Below, piece by piece: positions 23,840 through 33,623 of a stretch of DNA of 64,000 bases (position 1 is the stretch's first letter; the number at the start of each line of letters is the position of its first letter). The notes beneath the pieces are model-generated. The model saw only the letters and a list, made by a program, of their open reading frames with translations. It was not told the origin of the DNA and made no database searches. The position numbers and the translations under genes were made by a program. Source of the stretch: Batrachochytrium dendrobatidis JAM81 (taxonomy: Eukaryota > Chytridiomycota > Chytridiomycetes > Rhizophydiales); contig NW_006281102.1 in assembly GCF_000203795.2 (NCBI RefSeq), forward strand, positions 1,478,582 to 1,542,581, in the 5' to 3' direction.

Positions 23840-24238
23840 GAAAACAGAGAAAATGAGAAATTGTCAGCGCCATCAGTGTGTTTTTTGCAAATATCGGTGG
23901 ATTGTTCATCTGTTGATTTGAATGGCACGAGCATACATTGCTCGTATCTCCTTACCACGACGACAATCTGATTTGTCGACACGGTCAGTTTGCTAACCGG
24001 CTTGCCGCTCCTCTCGATTCAATATACGACATCGCTCATTTGGTTTAGCGGCAACTGCTTACTGATCTTGGTGCTGTTTTGACAGGCGCCAAAGTTTCAC
24101 ATGGTATAGTATGTATATTAACTTAAAACTGTTATTTCCAAAATGCTGCAACAACAGCTTGCTTGATGCTGTCTGAATACTATCAAAATATGATGGTTGC
24201 TGGCAATCTCTCATTTTATTTTCTCCTCATCTCTTGTC
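23840..24238. mobile_element. Family B TIR element, short copy (about 0.4 kb)
   Basis: Positions 23850-24195 repeat 15909-16254 in the same orientation at constant offset (7,941), with only scattered substitutions (for example gtcgtcacgg versus gtcgacacgg). The right end, gctggcaatctctcatttta, is the inverted form of the left end aaaatgagaaattgtcagc. This copy looks like an internal-deletion derivative of the longer copy at 15876-16899. It sits 36 bp past the stop codon of the BAG gene, probably in its 3' UTR. Confidence 0.75.
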
Positions 24239-24273
24239 TTCAGCCATGAAGTCAAAATCAACGCTTTGTATCA

Positions 24274-26103
24274 CTATAATGACGATAGGTTTTTCGAATG
24301 AGCGACAACCTGCTCCTTCAATCCGTCCAAAATATCCAATTGTCCTTGAATAAGCCGCACTGCTTCCCGCCTTTTAGCTCGCAATTCAGTCTCGTTGGAC
24401 TCACATTCTACTCCGTCGATTTTTAGTAGGCACTGCAAGAGTGATTCGCTAATACGCGCATATTCATCGTGCAACTGCTTTGGTGTGAGTGTGTTGGATG
24501 AGCTTTTGTCATGTAAAAGAAAATCATCTGCATGTTTCTTGTAAGCACCAAAAAGGGGCTGGATTATAGTCTGTGTGTACTCAATCTGATCATTAAGCAA
24601 TTTAAAGAGTCGCTCCTCTCGAGGAAGCTCAGGCTCTTTAGGCAGCACAGGATGAGTCGGCGGCGGTATCCTTGGAGATGTGGTTGTTGTAGATGGGCCC
24701 CAATTCTGCTTTGGTCGCTTATCAACAAGCATCATGACTTTAGATCCAGTCCCAAGACCGTAAAATGAGAGTGGTGCATCCATATCCAACATCACGACTG
24801 TAAAATCAATTGATAAATTGATGGCATATTTCAAAAAGCAGTATAAAGTAGTGATGAGTTAAAATAATGATAAAAAGTTAGTCTAATCTCTGTTATAAAC
24901 CTATTATAACCCATGCATCAAGTAGACATAGGATACAGTTGTATTCACGTAAAATGAAACACTAGATATGCTAAAGTGTATAGTAAACAGCCAGTTTACT
25001 GAAACATGCTGTCCTCTGAACTCCTTGACAAAGTTTACTGATCTTTCTCTTGATAACTGACATGGAAACAACAGTTATACTTTCGAGATGTGCAATCCCT
25101 GCTCTTGGACTAGAGCACAAACGTATCTGAGGGCGTTAGGATACAAAGTACAATTCTATTGACAACACCAAAACAGTGGAACCCAATATATGGATTGCAA
25201 TACACGAATCTAGCCATCGTACAATGTATGGCTATGCAAAATGAGAATAATCCCAGTTCAAAACTACAGTTTGTGAACATCCTATGATGGTCGTTGTGTT
25301 TTGAGAAACTGACATGTCAATTTCCAGTAGGAAATGCAAACATTAAAGCACTGTCTATTCCGAAGCAGAATAGACATTGCAAGATAGTATTCCATTTTAC
25401 GTGAATATACAAGATAAATAGATAGATTAAATGAACATCACTCAAGATCCGCACCCCATGAACCAGAATCTTCCCCTATTGTTCTGCTGCTGCCGTCTTC
25501 TCTACTATTGCTACTTCCTGAATCACCACTCCCTGATCCATCCAATCGATCTAAAAATCCAGTGACCGCATTCGACCCCTGCTCAACAAGATCCATAAAC
25601 TTGCCCCATGCAGAAACTGCAACGCTGGAGCTATCCCTATCACCGCTGCTTTTTTTTCTGGGCAATGGATGCTGAGATTGTTTATGGTTTGAATGTTTCG
25701 ATGCTGAACTGATTCTGTCAGGAATGGTGAACGAACTCTGCTCGCTCGATTGGTTACGCAAAGGTGATGATGAGTAGAATGTACTAGAGTATTCAGCTGA
25801 AGTCCGAGTATGAGGAGTCCTAGAAGCAGCAGCAGACGACTTGGAAGGGGAAGACCGAGTCCCTATAGGGCTATGGCGGTTTGAATCAGTAGGAGGATAT
25901 CGACGACTTGGAGGATGACGAGATCTCTCACCACCAGATGACAACAGCTTGATGTTTTCTGCAGGCACTCTGGATTGTTGCGACAGCTGGTCAATTAGTT
26001 GTCTTAAAGTCACTGCATCTGCCCATTCATCGCCCAGCCGTGTGTACTCTGAATCAAAAGATGTTTGGAACTTGCGGCCTTGAAATGTGACTGTTAGGGA
26101 CAT
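24274..26103 (-). CDS. BAG-domain Hsp70 co-chaperone with split ubiquitin-like domain
   Basis: Two exons: 26103-25932 and 24797-24274, giving 231 residues. The N terminus is a ubiquitin-like domain (MSLTVTFQGRKFQTSF...IDQLSQQSRVPAENIKLLSSG). It continues across the intron as VVMLDMDAPLSFYGLGTG and SKVMMLV, the order seen in BAG1. A Pro/Thr linker follows, then the BAG domain at about residues 120-225 (EYTQTIIQPLFGAYKKHADD...REAVRLIQGQLDILDGLKEQ). BAG domains bind the Hsp70 ATPase domain and promote nucleotide release. The intron is unusually long (1,134 bp) and holds a complete family A element. Reading straight through the donor GTGAGAG stays open to a stop at 25438, which would give a 221-residue Ser/Arg-rich protein ending WGADLE. 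The ATG lies 12 bp from another family A end (26116). Confidence 0.85.
24941..25408. mobile_element. Family A TIR element, complete copy, 468 bp, inside BAG intron
   Basis: The left end is GTATTCACGTAAAATGAAAC at 24941; the right end, tattccattttacgtgaata, closes at about 25408 in inverted form. Internal landmarks are a cagccagtttactgaaac block, acgtatctgagggcgttagg, gtacaatgtatggctatg and ctattccgaagcagaataga. No coding capacity is present. Its left half matches the copies at 3771 and 30504; its right half matches 22168-22297 and 57780-57812. Confidence 0.85.
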
Positions 26104-26115
26104 GGTTTATCTTGT

Positions 26116-26215
26116 GTATTCACGTAAATGGAACTTTATCTTGCAGTCACTATTTTGCTTCCAAATAACCAATATTTAAATGCTCGTTTGCTTTCCTACC
26201 AATTGACTGCTCCAA
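26116..26215. mobile_element. Family A element end next to the BAG start codon
   Basis: The motif GTATTCACGTAAATGGAAC begins at 26116, followed by tttatcttgcagtcac and a stretch (tgctttcctaccaattgac) that recurs near 3355 and 63275 after similar ends. It occupies the probable 5' UTR or core promoter of the BAG gene. The inner boundary is uncertain. Confidence 0.55.
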
Positions 26216-26847
26216 TAAACGCAACGCCCATTATATGACGCTCACAAGCAATCTTGGCAAGAATAAAGGCCGAGTTGCGCAGATTGAAATATACATTGGA
26301 ACAAATTATACTCAATAGCACTACAATCTTTATTCAGTCAATAGACGCACACAACATGTTTAACCCATATGCTCTATGCAATCTGATAGGCTTGTGCTGC
26401 CAAATTCAACTCATACTCATTCAGTCACTGCAATAATTGATACTACCACACTTTACATGTAGCTTATTAAACAATATATAACCCGATACCATGACAAGCA
26501 ACCACGATCTGGTGTCTATGCAACTCGAAACAGTGTCAATCAAATCTAATCCATCAACTCTGACAACACTTTAACCCAGTCAAAACACTCAACATTCACT
26601 GCTACATCTCAACGTTGATCAAGTGTTGGATGTATGGCCCAGCGGTATTGCAATGATCGATACTAACACTCCAACTGAAACCAGCATATAAAAAACACTC
26701 GATTGATTAGACATGGAAATATTGTAAATTGTATCTAATGTAGTGAATTCATTTGAAAATTAAAATACTATGATGGACAAATAGACAGTATAGTTGCAAC
26801 ATGCACACTAGAGTCGGTAGACTTCAAGTGATAATGCAGATCTGACA

Positions 26848-27813
26848 TTACAACACATCGGTGACTAGTGAAATAATGGCAGTGGTCAATACAGCCAAAG
26901 CAAGATGTGCGTTTATATCACCAAGTATGCTCAATGAACTGGATACTAGTCCTGCACCAGTGTGTGGCATTGGTGCAGTTTCACCATTTGTACCAAGTTG
27001 TGATGTGGACAATGGCATGTGTTGAGTCGATGCTGATGCCGACATTGAACTGGAAGACTGTTTAAGAGTCTGCGTTAAAACAGGCGATTGGACTGTTGTT
27101 TGATCAGAAGCGTGAGTAAGACTAGAAGAGACTACTGACTGCGACGATGGCAACTCGGCTGGTTGTTGAGGGATCTGTGAGTGTGTTGGCTTGCGAGTGG
27201 TGGAATCTGGACTTGATTCAGGTTCAGGTTTAGGTGCTGGCTCAGGTTCAGGTTTGGGTGTTGGTTCAGGATCTGAGTTGGGAGTTGGAGTTGGATGAGG
27301 TTTACCAGAAGACCCAACTGGAGGAAGCAAATATGCAGGCAGCAGATTACGCTGTCCAGGAGTGCATTCTTCTGGAGATCCAAAACATGTGCCGCTGCAG
27401 TAACTCTGCGAGGTAATTCTCCACGAACAAGTCTGTGGGTCCAACGCATTGGCACCTGGAAAGGCATTTTGGAAACTAGTGTGCGACACATCCAAACCAG
27501 GCGCTCCTTTTTGGTCTACAGCCAACACGAACATTGATGGTCCGCCTGCTGCATTTCGGAATTCAAGACACTGTGCACACATGCTTGAACCAAGTCCATT
27601 TACTGCCACGATACGCTGAATGTTGAGTGCCGAGTATCGAATACCGCACCATCCAGGTGCATTATCATATGCTGTTGCACCAAGTCGCGCAAGATCTTCT
27701 TCGTATGGATGATATGTACACGGACCAGTAGACCATCCGTCAGACTGAGCAGACACGCTGGAAATCAACAAAACAGTAGCAACAAACGACAGTGCACGAT
27801 TAATAAAATGCAT
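26848..27813 (-). CDS. Secreted expansin-like (DPBB) protein, Pro/Glu-repeat linker, left copy
   Basis: Single exon, 321 residues from the ATG at 27813. That start gives a clean signal peptide (INRALSFVATVLLISSVSA); an upstream in-frame ATG at 27966 would bury it. Residues about 25-150 form a double-psi beta-barrel of the expansin/RlpA kind: STGPCTYHPYEED, GWCGIRYSALNIQ, CAQCLEF and the core GLDVSHTSFQNAF with LDPQTCSWR. Eight or more Cys suggest disulfides. A linker of PEPxPKPEP repeats (about 175-200) and a Ser/Thr-rich stretch follow. The last 25 residues are hydrophobic (LALAVLTTAIISLVTDVL), suggesting GPI anchoring. Expansin-like proteins loosen or bind wall polysaccharides without hydrolysis; the substrate here is unknown. 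The right copy differs by Asp versus Glu in the linker. Confidence 0.85.
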   Translation of the reverse strand: MHFINRALSFVATVLLISSVSAQSDGWSTGPCTYHPYEEDLARLGATAYDNAPGWCGIRYSALNIQRIVAVNGLGSSMCAQCLEFRNAAGGPSMFVLAVDQKGAPGLDVSHTSFQNAFPGANALDPQTCSWRITSQSYCSGTCFGSPEECTPGQRNLLPAYLLPPVGSSGKPHPTPTPNSDPEPTPKPEPEPAPKPEPESSPDSTTRKPTHSQIPQQPAELPSSQSVVSSSLTHASDQTTVQSPVLTQTLKQSSSSMSASASTQHMPLSTSQLGTNGETAPMPHTGAGLVSSSLSILGDINAHLALAVLTTAIISLVTDVL

Positions 27814-28176
27814 GAGTAATGGATTATGCTGGTGTAAATGTATAAATGTTCTAGTTGCAGAATATGTATTCGAGTATAATAAATAAATGGGTTTGCTATT
27901 TGGCAGTAATTGGGAGTCGGAGTATTTTGTGCCTGAAACGAGGGAAGCAGGCCGTTCTTTTATCACAATTTTGTTACAAATTTGTTACTGATACATAGTG
28001 GCACTTGGATTGTTTCGTGGCAGGGATTGCACAATGCCAGAGTAAAACCGACCCTTTGTGTAACAAGCAAGCCATCAATCAGTAATTATTGCATTATTGC
28101 GATTTATTTCGGTCTGTTTTGTTGGCAACCCCTGAAATTCGCTGATTAATTACAACTAAAAAAATAAGTGATCTGA
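27814..28176. other. Shared upstream region between expansin-like and small ORF
   Basis: About 360 bp between two same-strand ORFs inside the arm. It contains no other ORF of note. The same sequence occurs inverted at 32295-32657, so any promoter here is duplicated as well. Confidence 0.4.
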
Positions 28177-28503
28177 TTATTTAGGATCAACAATGTGAAA
28201 TCTTGTCCCAATAAAAAATAAGACAAAACTACAAGCCAGTCCGAGCTTGAACCCCAACAGTCTACAAAATACCCTGCTATATACTGACCCTTCATAACCT
28301 AGCGGAGTTGTGCAATAATTGGGGTGTTGCAATTGTCTAGTCATCGCCAGCCAATCATACTCGACAATAGCGACTGCCACCCCAAAATAAAGCGACTGTT
28401 CACAATTATATGCACAGCCATCAAATGCATTCGCTATAAAGTGATGTGCAGCTACAAGCTTGGATAGTAATAAGAGTGTCAACCACGGCGTCCATTTAGC
28501 CAA
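28177..28503 (-). CDS. Small signal-peptide ORF, left copy (108 aa, unknown)
   Basis: A 108-codon frame beginning MAKWTPWLTLLLLSKLVAAH, which looks like a signal peptide. A Cys-containing segment follows (CAYNCEQSLYFGVAVAIVEY) and then a hydrophobic C-terminal helix (LGFKLGLACSFVLFFIGTRF). It could be a small secreted or membrane-anchored protein or a remnant. No family is recognised. An identical copy lies at 31968-32294. Absence of homology and small size keep confidence low. Confidence 0.4.
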   Translation of the reverse strand: MAKWTPWLTLLLLSKLVAAHHFIANAFDGCAYNCEQSLYFGVAVAIVEYDWLAMTRQLQHPNYCTTPLGYEGSVYSRVFCRLLGFKLGLACSFVLFFIGTRFHIVDPK

Positions 28504-29631
28504 CCCTTATTTTGATCATATTGTGTAAATAGTGTGATATTGATACAGTCCAAAGTCTGATTGGTTGATCTTTACGCTTTTGTCGCAGTCACCATATTTG
28601 CATGGCTTAATTGTATCAGACATTATCCAAACTATTGGTGCTTTGATAAACTAGCAAATCTACAGTGGTATTTTTAGTCAATATATGACAAAGCGTGGCT
28701 TGATTCGACTACTCTACTTGATGCCGCTTGTAATATAATGCCAGTATATTTATTTTATATACATTGATCCAGTTAAAATACATACCATTATTTCACTTGT
28801 CGCATTAATACTACGACTCGGATAAACCCAACTGTTGGTATTGAAAATGGTCAACAATCAGACATTGGTATTCTTAAATGCATGTGATGGCCAATGTGGG
28901 GCCGTTACAGTATTTGGTTTGCCGAATATTACATTATTTGGAAACGACAAATATCGGTTAAAATGCAATTTAGCTCAACTATTCGAGTCTTGAGCTCATG
29001 GACACCCAGTCCCCTTGTACCTGCATCATTATTGACCGAGTTGATTGCATATACACTACATTTGTACAAGACTTTATGAAACAGCATCGCTTTTGGACTA
29101 CTACATGGGTTTTGGTTAATCTGGATGCTTATAACAGTTGATGCGTATGATATGCTTAAAAGTCACTACAGTCAAAGAGATACAGCAATGACCATGCTAT
29201 TGCATGATAATCGACATTTGTTATGGACGAGACCTGAAAATCGGAAAAAATGCTTATCGACCGTCATTGTAGGGACTATGATGTGCATGTATCAGAGGTG
29301 TTGCTGTGTAGCATACTGTATTATAGCACCGAGTTTCGACTACAACGGTGCTTTCGGCTTCAGCCATCTCGGCTTTAAAGCATGCCATTTTGATTCATCC
29401 GCTATATTACATGCCTTATTGCTGTTTACTTGCAATAGTATGATGCTGATGTATTGTAATAGAATACATCATTGAGTTATCATTCCCAGTTCAAAGTGTT
29501 TGATTTACTGTCAAATGAAATCGGATGATGTTCAGATAGTTGTAGAATAATCACTGTCAGGGCTACACAGTGTTCAAGCCATTTATTTGAATTATTGAGT
29601 GGTTTCATTCGATTAAACTCAATCTATGGTT
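28504..29631. other. Arm sequence without a convincing gene
   Basis: About 1.1 kb of the left arm. Open frames of up to 116 codons exist (29125-29475, plus) but the translation is Met/Cys-rich without domain or signal features, and I do not treat it as a gene. The same sequence is present inverted at 30840-31967. Confidence 0.4.
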
Positions 29632-29670
29632 GTATTCACCCAAAATGAAGTATATTTTGCTGATCGATAC
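29632..29670. mobile_element. Family A left-end remnant at inner breakpoint of left arm
   Basis: The motif GTATTCACCCAAAATGAAG starts at 29632. Its first seven bases (29632-29638) are shared with the end of the arm and the rest belongs to the unique spacer. It is followed by tatattttgctgat, as in other family A ends. Confidence 0.65.
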
Positions 29671-29785
29671 AATCACTCCCTTATAAAACTGAGTAGAGGA
29701 AAATCATGTTTCATTTAAATCCGAATTTCAAACCAGGAAACAAGTCAATCAAGTCTAGTAAGCGAATGTATCGGCGTGCATAGAA

Positions 29786-30064
29786 TCATTGGGCTTGTGC
29801 TTTTTTCCTATATTTCTTTAATGAATCCTTTGGAATGTGTTTCTTTTTGTGGTGAGGTGGGCTAGGGCCATCACTCGTTCCTGGCACTTGTGAATCCTTG
29901 GGTGTTGGTTTTTTAATTTTTTTGAAGGGGTTAAATCCACCACAGCAGCCGGTATTGCTGGGGGTTTCTTCCAATTCCTGTAGAGATTGAGACAATACTG
30001 GGGACGGCGCGGCCATTACCAATTGCGAGCAGGCCAAGGTGAATAGTAAAGAAACAAGTTGCAT
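29786..30064 (-). CDS. Small secreted Lys-rich protein in the inverted-repeat spacer
   Basis: Single-exon 92-residue protein. MQLVSLLFTLACSQLVMAAP is a clear signal peptide with predicted cleavage after AMA/AAP. The mature part has one Cys pair (NTGCCGGFNPF), then a strongly basic, Pro-rich C-terminal half (KKIKKPTPKDSQ, HHKKKHIPKDSLKKYRKKAQ). No family is recognised. Small basic secreted proteins are common candidates for wall- or host-interacting factors in chytrids, but that role is inference. Unlike its neighbours it lies in the spacer and is single-copy in this window. Family A ends lie on both sides. Confidence 0.65.
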   Translation of the reverse strand: MQLVSLLFTLACSQLVMAAPSPVLSQSLQELEETPSNTGCCGGFNPFKKIKKPTPKDSQVPGTSDGPSPPHHKKKHIPKDSLKKYRKKAQAQ

Positions 30065-30503
30065 GGTTGTTGAGAAAGTAGGCTGCTATTAGTTGTCTTT
30101 GTCAATGGTTTAAAATTAGATGCGAATCTTGATCGGTTTATATAGTAAACTAGTGCATTATCAGGGCTAGGTTGTACATTGATAAATCTCCCTTTTAGAG
30201 GCCTTGCATGAATAGCGCTTGAGCCATTAGTGTTCTAATGTATGATTTAGGAAGCTTTCAATGCCATTTAAACTTGTGCAATACTCCCTTGCTTATATAA
30301 CATCATCCTTTATACTTTCCTTGCATTGCTGCTGTAACCATATCCAATCTGTGAACTTGCTTAATATGCGCGCATCAATTATCATTGAGAAACCCTTTCG
30401 AGTCCTGACATTTACCCTAGCACTCATGCTTGACCGTCCCTAAAAGTCTAAAATCCATGTCAACCATCATATTTTATCTAAAAGCAGCCGTTTAATCACT
30501 GCC

Positions 30504-30839
30504 GTATTCATGTAAAATGAAACATTAAGGGAGTCGAAGCACATAATAAGCATCCAGTCTTATGGAATGACTGGTCTCGGACAATCACTGGTAACGTGTC
30601 TTTTAAACCCTTTAGCCTAGTAGGGTTTCTTTGGACAATTAGCATGAAAGCAACAGTTGCATTTCTGGAATGTGTAATATTGGTTTGTTGAGCTAGAGCG
30701 CAAATGTACGAGATTTTAGAATATATAGTTTGTAGTTTGATTGGTAATATCAAAGATCGAATCTAATATTTAAACTAAAATGCGTGAATCTAATTTCAAA
30801 CTTGATAATCGTACAATGTATGACTATGCCAATGAATAC
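30504..30839. mobile_element. Family A element, copy ending at inner breakpoint of right arm
   Basis: It starts GTATTCATGTAAAATGAAAC at 30504 and carries family landmarks (gcatgaaagcaacagttgca, gagctagagcgcaaatgtac, gtacaatgtatgactatg). It ends with TGAATAC at 30833-30839, the inverted terminal bases. The usual segment just inside the right end (cgaagcagaatag...tgtttcattttac) is missing, so it is internally deleted. The terminal TGAATAC is also the first bases of the right arm. Confidence 0.75.
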
Positions 30840-31967
30840 AACCATAGATTGAGTTTAATCGAATGAAACCACTCAATAATTCAAATAAATGGCTTGAACA
30901 CTGTGTAGCCCTGACAGTGATTATTCTACAACTATCTGAACATCATCCGATTTCATTTGACAGTAAATCAAACACTTTGAACTGGGAATGATAACTCAAT
31001 GATGTATTCTATTACAATACATCAGCATCATACTATTGCAAGTAAACAGCAATAAGGCATGTAATATAGCGGATGAATCAAAATGGCATGCTTTAAAGCC
31101 GAGATGGCTGAAGCCGAAAGCACCGTTGTAGTCGAAACTCGGTGCTATAATACAGTATGCTACACAGCAACACCTCTGATACATGCACATCATAGTCCCT
31201 ACAATGACGGTCGATAAGCATTTTTTCCGATTTTCAGGTCTCGTCCATAACAAATGTCGATTATCATGCAATAGCATGGTCATTGCTGTATCTCTTTGAC
31301 TGTAGTGACTTTTAAGCATATCATACGCATCAACTGTTATAAGCATCCAGATTAACCAAAACCCATGTAGTAGTCCAAAAGCGATGCTGTTTCATAAAGT
31401 CTTGTACAAATGTAGTGTATATGCAATCAACTCGGTCAATAATGATGCAGGTACAAGGGGACTGGGTGTCCATGAGCTCAAGACTCGAATAGTTGAGCTA
31501 AATTGCATTTTAACCGATATTTGTCGTTTCCAAATAATGTAATATTCGGCAAACCAAATACTGTAACGGCCCCACATTGGCCATCACATGCATTTAAGAA
31601 TACCAATGTCTGATTGTTGACCATTTTCAATACCAACAGTTGGGTTTATCCGAGTCGTAGTATTAATGCGACAAGTGAAATAATGGTATGTATTTTAACT
31701 GGATCAATGTATATAAAATAAATATACTGGCATTATATTACAAGCGGCATCAAGTAGAGTAGTCGAATCAAGCCACGCTTTGTCATATATTGACTAAAAA
31801 TGCCACTGTAGATTTGCTAGTTTATCAAAGCACCAATAGTTTGGATAATGTCTGATACAATTAAGCCATGCAAATATGGTGACTGCGACAAAAGCGTAAA
31901 GATCAACCAATCAGACTTTGGACTGTATCAATATCACACTATTTACACAATATGATCAAAATAAGGG

Positions 31968-32294
31968 TTGGCTAAATGGACGCCGTGGTTGACACTCTTA
32001 TTACTATCCAAGCTTGTAGCTGCACATCACTTTATAGCGAATGCATTTGATGGCTGTGCATATAATTGTGAACAGTCGCTTTATTTTGGGGTGGCAGTCG
32101 CTATTGTCGAGTATGATTGGCTGGCGATGACTAGACAATTGCAACACCCCAATTATTGCACAACTCCGCTAGGTTATGAAGGGTCAGTATATAGCAGGGT
32201 ATTTTGTAGACTGTTGGGGTTCAAGCTCGGACTGGCTTGTAGTTTTGTCTTATTTTTTATTGGGACAAGATTTCACATTGTTGATCCTAAATAA
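31968..32294 (+). CDS. Small signal-peptide ORF, right copy (108 aa, unknown)
   Basis: Identical in translation to the copy at 28177-28503: signal peptide MAKWTPWLTLLLLSKLVAAH, Cys-containing middle and hydrophobic C terminus. It runs toward the right-hand expansin-like gene on the same strand, with about 360 bp between them. Same low confidence as the left copy, because intactness of both copies is explained by the recency of the duplication. Confidence 0.4.
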   Translation: MAKWTPWLTLLLLSKLVAAHHFIANAFDGCAYNCEQSLYFGVAVAIVEYDWLAMTRQLQHPNYCTTPLGYEGSVYSRVFCRLLGFKLGLACSFVLFFIGTRFHIVDPK

Positions 32295-32657
32295 TCAGAT
32301 CACTTATTTTTTTAGTTGTAATTAATCAGCGAATTTCAGGGGTTGCCAACAAAACAGACCGAAATAAATCGCAATAATGCAATAATTACTGATTGATGGC
32401 TTGCTTGTTACACAAAGGGTCGGTTTTACTCTGGCATTGTGCAATCCCTGCCACGAAACAATCCAAGTGCCACTATGTATCAGTAACAAATTTGTAACAA
32501 AATTGTGATAAAAGAACGGCCTGCTTCCCTCGTTTCAGGCACAAAATACTCCGACTCCCAATTACTGCCAAATAGCAAACCCATTTATTTATTATACTCG
32601 AATACATATTCTGCAACTAGAACATTTATACATTTACACCAGCATAATCCATTACTC

Positions 32658-33623
32658 ATGCATTTTATTAATCGTGCACTGTCGTTTGTTGCTACTGTTT
32701 TGTTGATTTCCAGCGTGTCTGCTCAGTCTGACGGATGGTCTACTGGTCCGTGTACATATCATCCATACGAAGAAGATCTTGCGCGACTTGGTGCAACAGC
32801 ATATGATAATGCACCTGGATGGTGCGGTATTCGATACTCGGCACTCAACATTCAGCGTATCGTGGCAGTAAATGGACTTGGTTCAAGCATGTGTGCACAG
32901 TGTCTTGAATTCCGAAATGCAGCAGGCGGACCATCAATGTTCGTGTTGGCTGTAGACCAAAAAGGAGCGCCTGGTTTGGATGTGTCGCACACTAGTTTCC
33001 AAAATGCCTTTCCAGGTGCCAATGCGTTGGACCCACAGACTTGTTCGTGGAGAATTACCTCGCAGAGTTACTGCAGCGGCACATGTTTTGGATCTCCAGA
33101 AGAATGCACTCCTGGACAGCGTAATCTGCTGCCTGCATATTTGCTTCCTCCAGTTGGGTCTTCTGGTAAACCTCATCCAACTCCAACTCCCAACTCAGAG
33201 CCTGAACCAACACCCAAACCTGAACCTGAGCCAGCACCTAAACCTGAACCTGAATCAAGTCCAGATTCCACCACTCGCAAGCCAACACACTCACAGATCC
33301 CTCAACAACCAGCCGAGTTGCCATCGTCGCAGTCAGTAGTCTCTTCTAGTCTTACTCACGCTTCTGATCAAACAACAGTCCAATCGCCTGTTTTAACGCA
33401 GACTCTTAAACAGTCTTCCAGTTCAATGTCGGCATCAGCATCGACTCAACACATGCCATTGTCCACATCACAACTTGGTACAAATGGTGAAACTGCACCA
33501 ATGCCACACACTGGTGCAGGACTAGTATCCAGTTCATTGAGCATACTTGGTGATATAAACGCACATCTTGCTTTGGCTGTATTGACCACTGCCATTATTT
33601 CACTAGTCACCGATGTGTTGTAA
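32658..33623 (+). CDS. Secreted expansin-like (DPBB) protein, right copy
   Basis: 321 residues, single exon from the ATG at 32658; same domains as the left copy. These are signal peptide, DPBB domain with GLDVSHTSFQNAF and LDPQTCSW, PEPxPKPEP linker, Ser/Thr-rich stretch and hydrophobic tail suggestive of a GPI signal. The only difference seen is Glu (GAG, third base at 33200) where the left copy has Asp (GAT), in the linker NSxPEPTP. Near-identity means the two genes probably make the same product, doubling dosage, unless the inverted structure is an assembly product. The two copies are transcribed away from each other. Confidence 0.85.
   Translation: MHFINRALSFVATVLLISSVSAQSDGWSTGPCTYHPYEEDLARLGATAYDNAPGWCGIRYSALNIQRIVAVNGLGSSMCAQCLEFRNAAGGPSMFVLAVDQKGAPGLDVSHTSFQNAFPGANALDPQTCSWRITSQSYCSGTCFGSPEECTPGQRNLLPAYLLPPVGSSGKPHPTPTPNSEPEPTPKPEPEPAPKPEPESSPDSTTRKPTHSQIPQQPAELPSSQSVVSSSLTHASDQTTVQSPVLTQTLKQSSSSMSASASTQHMPLSTSQLGTNGETAPMPHTGAGLVSSSLSILGDINAHLALAVLTTAIISLVTDVL

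Larger units (their letters stand above)
26300..29638. repeat. Left arm of a large inverted repeat (3,339 bp)
   Basis: Every position p in this arm pairs with 60471 minus p in the right arm (30833-34171). This holds at every gene and spacer compared, with no net insertion or deletion. The one difference I found is at 27271 (a) against 33200 (g where t was expected), an Asp/Glu change in the expansin-like protein. Identity ends abruptly at 26300 on the outside and at 29638 on the inside. The arm carries an expansin-like gene and a small signal-peptide ORF. Confidence 0.95.

Noticed and set aside
29125..29475. 116-codon frame in the left arm, with its mirror at 30996-31346
   Set aside because: Both copies are identical only because the arms are. 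The translation is Met/Cys/His-rich without signal peptide, domain or splice context, so it is not called as a gene.
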